64,000 nt of DNA from Roseomonas sp. (lineage in GTDB: Bacteria; Pseudomonadota; Alphaproteobacteria; Acetobacterales; Acetobacteraceae): positions 124,001 to 188,000 of the forward strand of contig JADCFA010000003.1 of the NCBI GenBank assembly GCA_020249775.1. The letters run 5' to 3'. Under the pieces are notes generated by a model, which saw only the letters and a program-made list of their open reading frames with translations, ran no database searches and had not been told where the DNA came from. The stretch's first letter is position 1, and every line of letters starts with the position of its first letter. This document shows positions 62,656 to 64,000 of the stretch, piece after piece. Made by a program: the position numbers and the translations under genes.

Positions 62656-63768
62656 TCACCGCGTGGGCGGCAGCTTGGTGAAATCACCAAAGCGCATGCT
62701 GGGATGGCTGCGGGCATATTGCGGCGGGAAGGCCGCCGGCTCACGCAGCGCCTCTGCCGCATGCCAGGCCCAGCGGGGGTTATAGCTCATGCCCCGGCCA
62801 ATCGCGATCAAATCCGCCGCGCCATCGCGCAAAGCCTGATCCGCCTGTGCCGGTTCATTGATCAGCCCAACCGCGATGGTTGGAATCCCGGCATCTTCGC
62901 GAATGCGCCGCGCCATCGGCACTTGGTAGCCGGGGCCAAGATCAATCTGCTGATCCGGGCTGCTGCCGCCGGAAGACGCGCAGATGAAATCGCAGCCAAG
63001 CTTCTTCAATTCCTGCGCGAAAACCACACTATCCTGCAGCGTCCAGCCACCTTCAATCCAATCCGTGGCCGATACCCGCACACCGAGTGGCTTATCCTCA
63101 GGCCAAACCGCGCGCATGGCGGCGAAAACCTCCAGCGGGAAGCGCATGCGGCCCGCGATATCGCCGCCATATTCACCATTGCGATTATTCGACAGTGGCG
63201 AGAGGAAAGAATGCAGCAAATAGCCATGCGCCGAATGTAGCTCAATCAAATCAATGCCAAGCGCATCGGCGCGTCTGGTCGCCTGCACGAAAAACGCCTT
63301 GATCTCCGCGAGCCCCGCATGGTCCAGCATGCGCGGCGCTGGGCGCCCGGGAAAGGCGATATCGCCTGGGCTGATCGGGTGCCAGCCGCCCTCCTCAGGC
63401 CCGATATACTTACCGCCCAGCCAGGGTTGCGCCGTGGAGCCCTTGCGCCCCGAATGGGCCAATTGCAGCGCAATTTTTGCCTGACCATGCTGGCGGCAAA
63501 ACGCGATTACCCGTGCCAGCGATGCCTGCTGCGCATCATTCCAAAGTCCCAGATCAAACCGCCCCACGCGACCGCGGGGCTCAACCGCCGTTGCCTCAAA
63601 AAACATGAGGCCAGCGCCGGAGACCGAGAAATTCCCGTAATGCATCAAGTGCCAATCCGTCGCCTCATTGCCGGCGCTCCCCGAATATTGCGCCATGGGG
63701 GAGACAATGATGCGGTTGGGCAGTGTCAGGCCACGCAGCATAAACGGCGAAAAAAGTCGGCTTGGCAT
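62656..63768 (-). CDS. Old yellow enzyme, YqjM-type NADH:flavin oxidoreductase
   Basis: A 370-residue FMN TIM-barrel ene-reductase that reduces activated C=C bonds. SRLFSPFMLRGLTLPNRIIVSPM begins the fold (in part); LQLAHSGRKGS has the substrate His; ELHSAHGYLLHSFLSPLSNNR is the FMN/substrate block of the thermophilic-like (YqjM) class; AVGLI and IAIGRGMSYNPRW end the phosphate site. AAAGGGGAAA stands before the ATG at 63768; the 52 residues upstream in frame are not protein-like. It diverges from the monooxygenase at 63894. Confidence 0.92.
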   Translation of the reverse strand: MPSRLFSPFMLRGLTLPNRIIVSPMAQYSGSAGNEATDWHLMHYGNFSVSGAGLMFFEATAVEPRGRVGRFDLGLWNDAQQASLARVIAFCRQHGQAKIALQLAHSGRKGSTAQPWLGGKYIGPEEGGWHPISPGDIAFPGRPAPRMLDHAGLAEIKAFFVQATRRADALGIDLIELHSAHGYLLHSFLSPLSNNRNGEYGGDIAGRMRFPLEVFAAMRAVWPEDKPLGVRVSATDWIEGGWTLQDSVVFAQELKKLGCDFICASSGGSSPDQQIDLGPGYQVPMARRIREDAGIPTIAVGLINEPAQADQALRDGAADLIAIGRGMSYNPRWAWHAAEALREPAAFPPQYARSHPSMRFGDFTKLPPTR

Positions 63769-63893
63769 TGGCGGTTTCCCCTTTTGCGGGGATACTCGCC
63801 CTCGTCCCGTCTGGCGCGCAAGCCCCGGGCTTGGGTATATGAATTTCCTGTCATGCGGCGCGGTGCCTTGCCCGGCCGGAAAGGGTGGATGCG

Positions 63894-64000
63894 ATGAATG
63901 AAATGCGGCGAACAATGCCAGCAAACACCGGGCCGGCCCTGACAGACCCCGATGTGATCATCATCGGCGCCGGCATTTCCGGCCTTTACCAGCTCTATCG
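63894..64000 (+). CDS. FAD-dependent monooxygenase (Baeyer-Villiger type), 3' truncated by window
   Basis: Only the first 35 codons are in the window. After MNEMRRTMPANTGPALTD the Rossmann motif DVIIIGAGISGLYQLYR appears, the FAD-binding start typical of cyclohexanone-monooxygenase-like Baeyer-Villiger enzymes and flavin-containing monooxygenases. AAGGGTGG stands 5-7 bases before the ATG. The 125-bp divergent gap to the old yellow enzyme gene has to hold both promoters. Together they suggest cyclic ketone or terpenoid breakdown, which is inference. Confidence 0.75.
   Translation, partial: MNEMRRTMPANTGPALTDPDVIIIGAGISGLYQLY

Overview
This window reads as chromosome of a GC-rich alphaproteobacterium, most likely Acetobacteraceae (Roseomonas-like). 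The evidence is high GC, tight ATGA/GTGA gene overlaps, a SecD-SecF fusion, the neighbouring mfd, sdhE and recG genes, solitary Bug-type binding proteins and many amidohydrolases. The family assignment is inference; the class is fairly safe.

Left part (1-16 kb). The window opens inside secDF, followed by a degenerate EAL protein. A minus-strand catabolic operon follows (Fe-dependent alcohol dehydrogenase, 3-hydroxyisobutyrate dehydrogenase-like enzyme, hot-dog thioesterase, RraA-like aldolase). Its upstream end has been broken by an IS3-family insertion of which only a decayed orfA and one terminal repeat remain. Then come scsB/dsbD, a small secreted protein, the helicase hrpB, and an envelope-stress-like set: a HtrA protease, an OmpR-type regulator and its histidine kinase. 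A solitary Bug-family binding protein closes this part.

Middle (16-29 kb). An MFS exporter converges on an N-acyl-D-amino-acid deacylase. Next is the oddest locus: an 817-residue protein of no family I recognise, in a stretch visibly poorer in GC. It is followed by about 700 bp of AT-rich DNA with a tiny ORF behind a near-perfect ribosome binding site and a mosaic palindromic repeat that also occurs near 14.8 kb. After this come a TPR protein coupled to glcF, metF, mlaA-mlaC, a GNAT acetyltransferase and ettA. A 170-bp tandem repeat with perfect GC hairpins fills the gap between ettA and a tRNA(CAU) gene.

Core stretch (29-48 kb): mfd-sdhE diverging from recG; a Gld-type ABC exporter operon (ATPase, permease, GldG-like, DUF4340) ending in a Nudix gene; a minus-strand group of msrP, an 85-residue membrane protein and a sigma-54 activator; and a coupled EAL phosphodiesterase / GT2-GtrA / GT39 operon, which links c-di-GMP turnover to lipid-linked sugar transfer. 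A YghU-type glutathione transferase follows.

Right part (48-64 kb) is accessory: two GT4 glycosyltransferases in tandem, two PuuE-like polysaccharide deacetylases, a ketopantoate reductase-like enzyme, ethanolamine ammonia-lyase eutBC without any microcompartment genes, a second D-aminoacylase, a carboxymuconolactone-decarboxylase-like protein, a Liv-type binding protein, a luciferase-like flavoenzyme, a second 3-hydroxyisobutyrate dehydrogenase-like enzyme, an old yellow enzyme, and the first codons of a flavin monooxygenase. No CRISPR array, rRNA or intact mobile element was seen.
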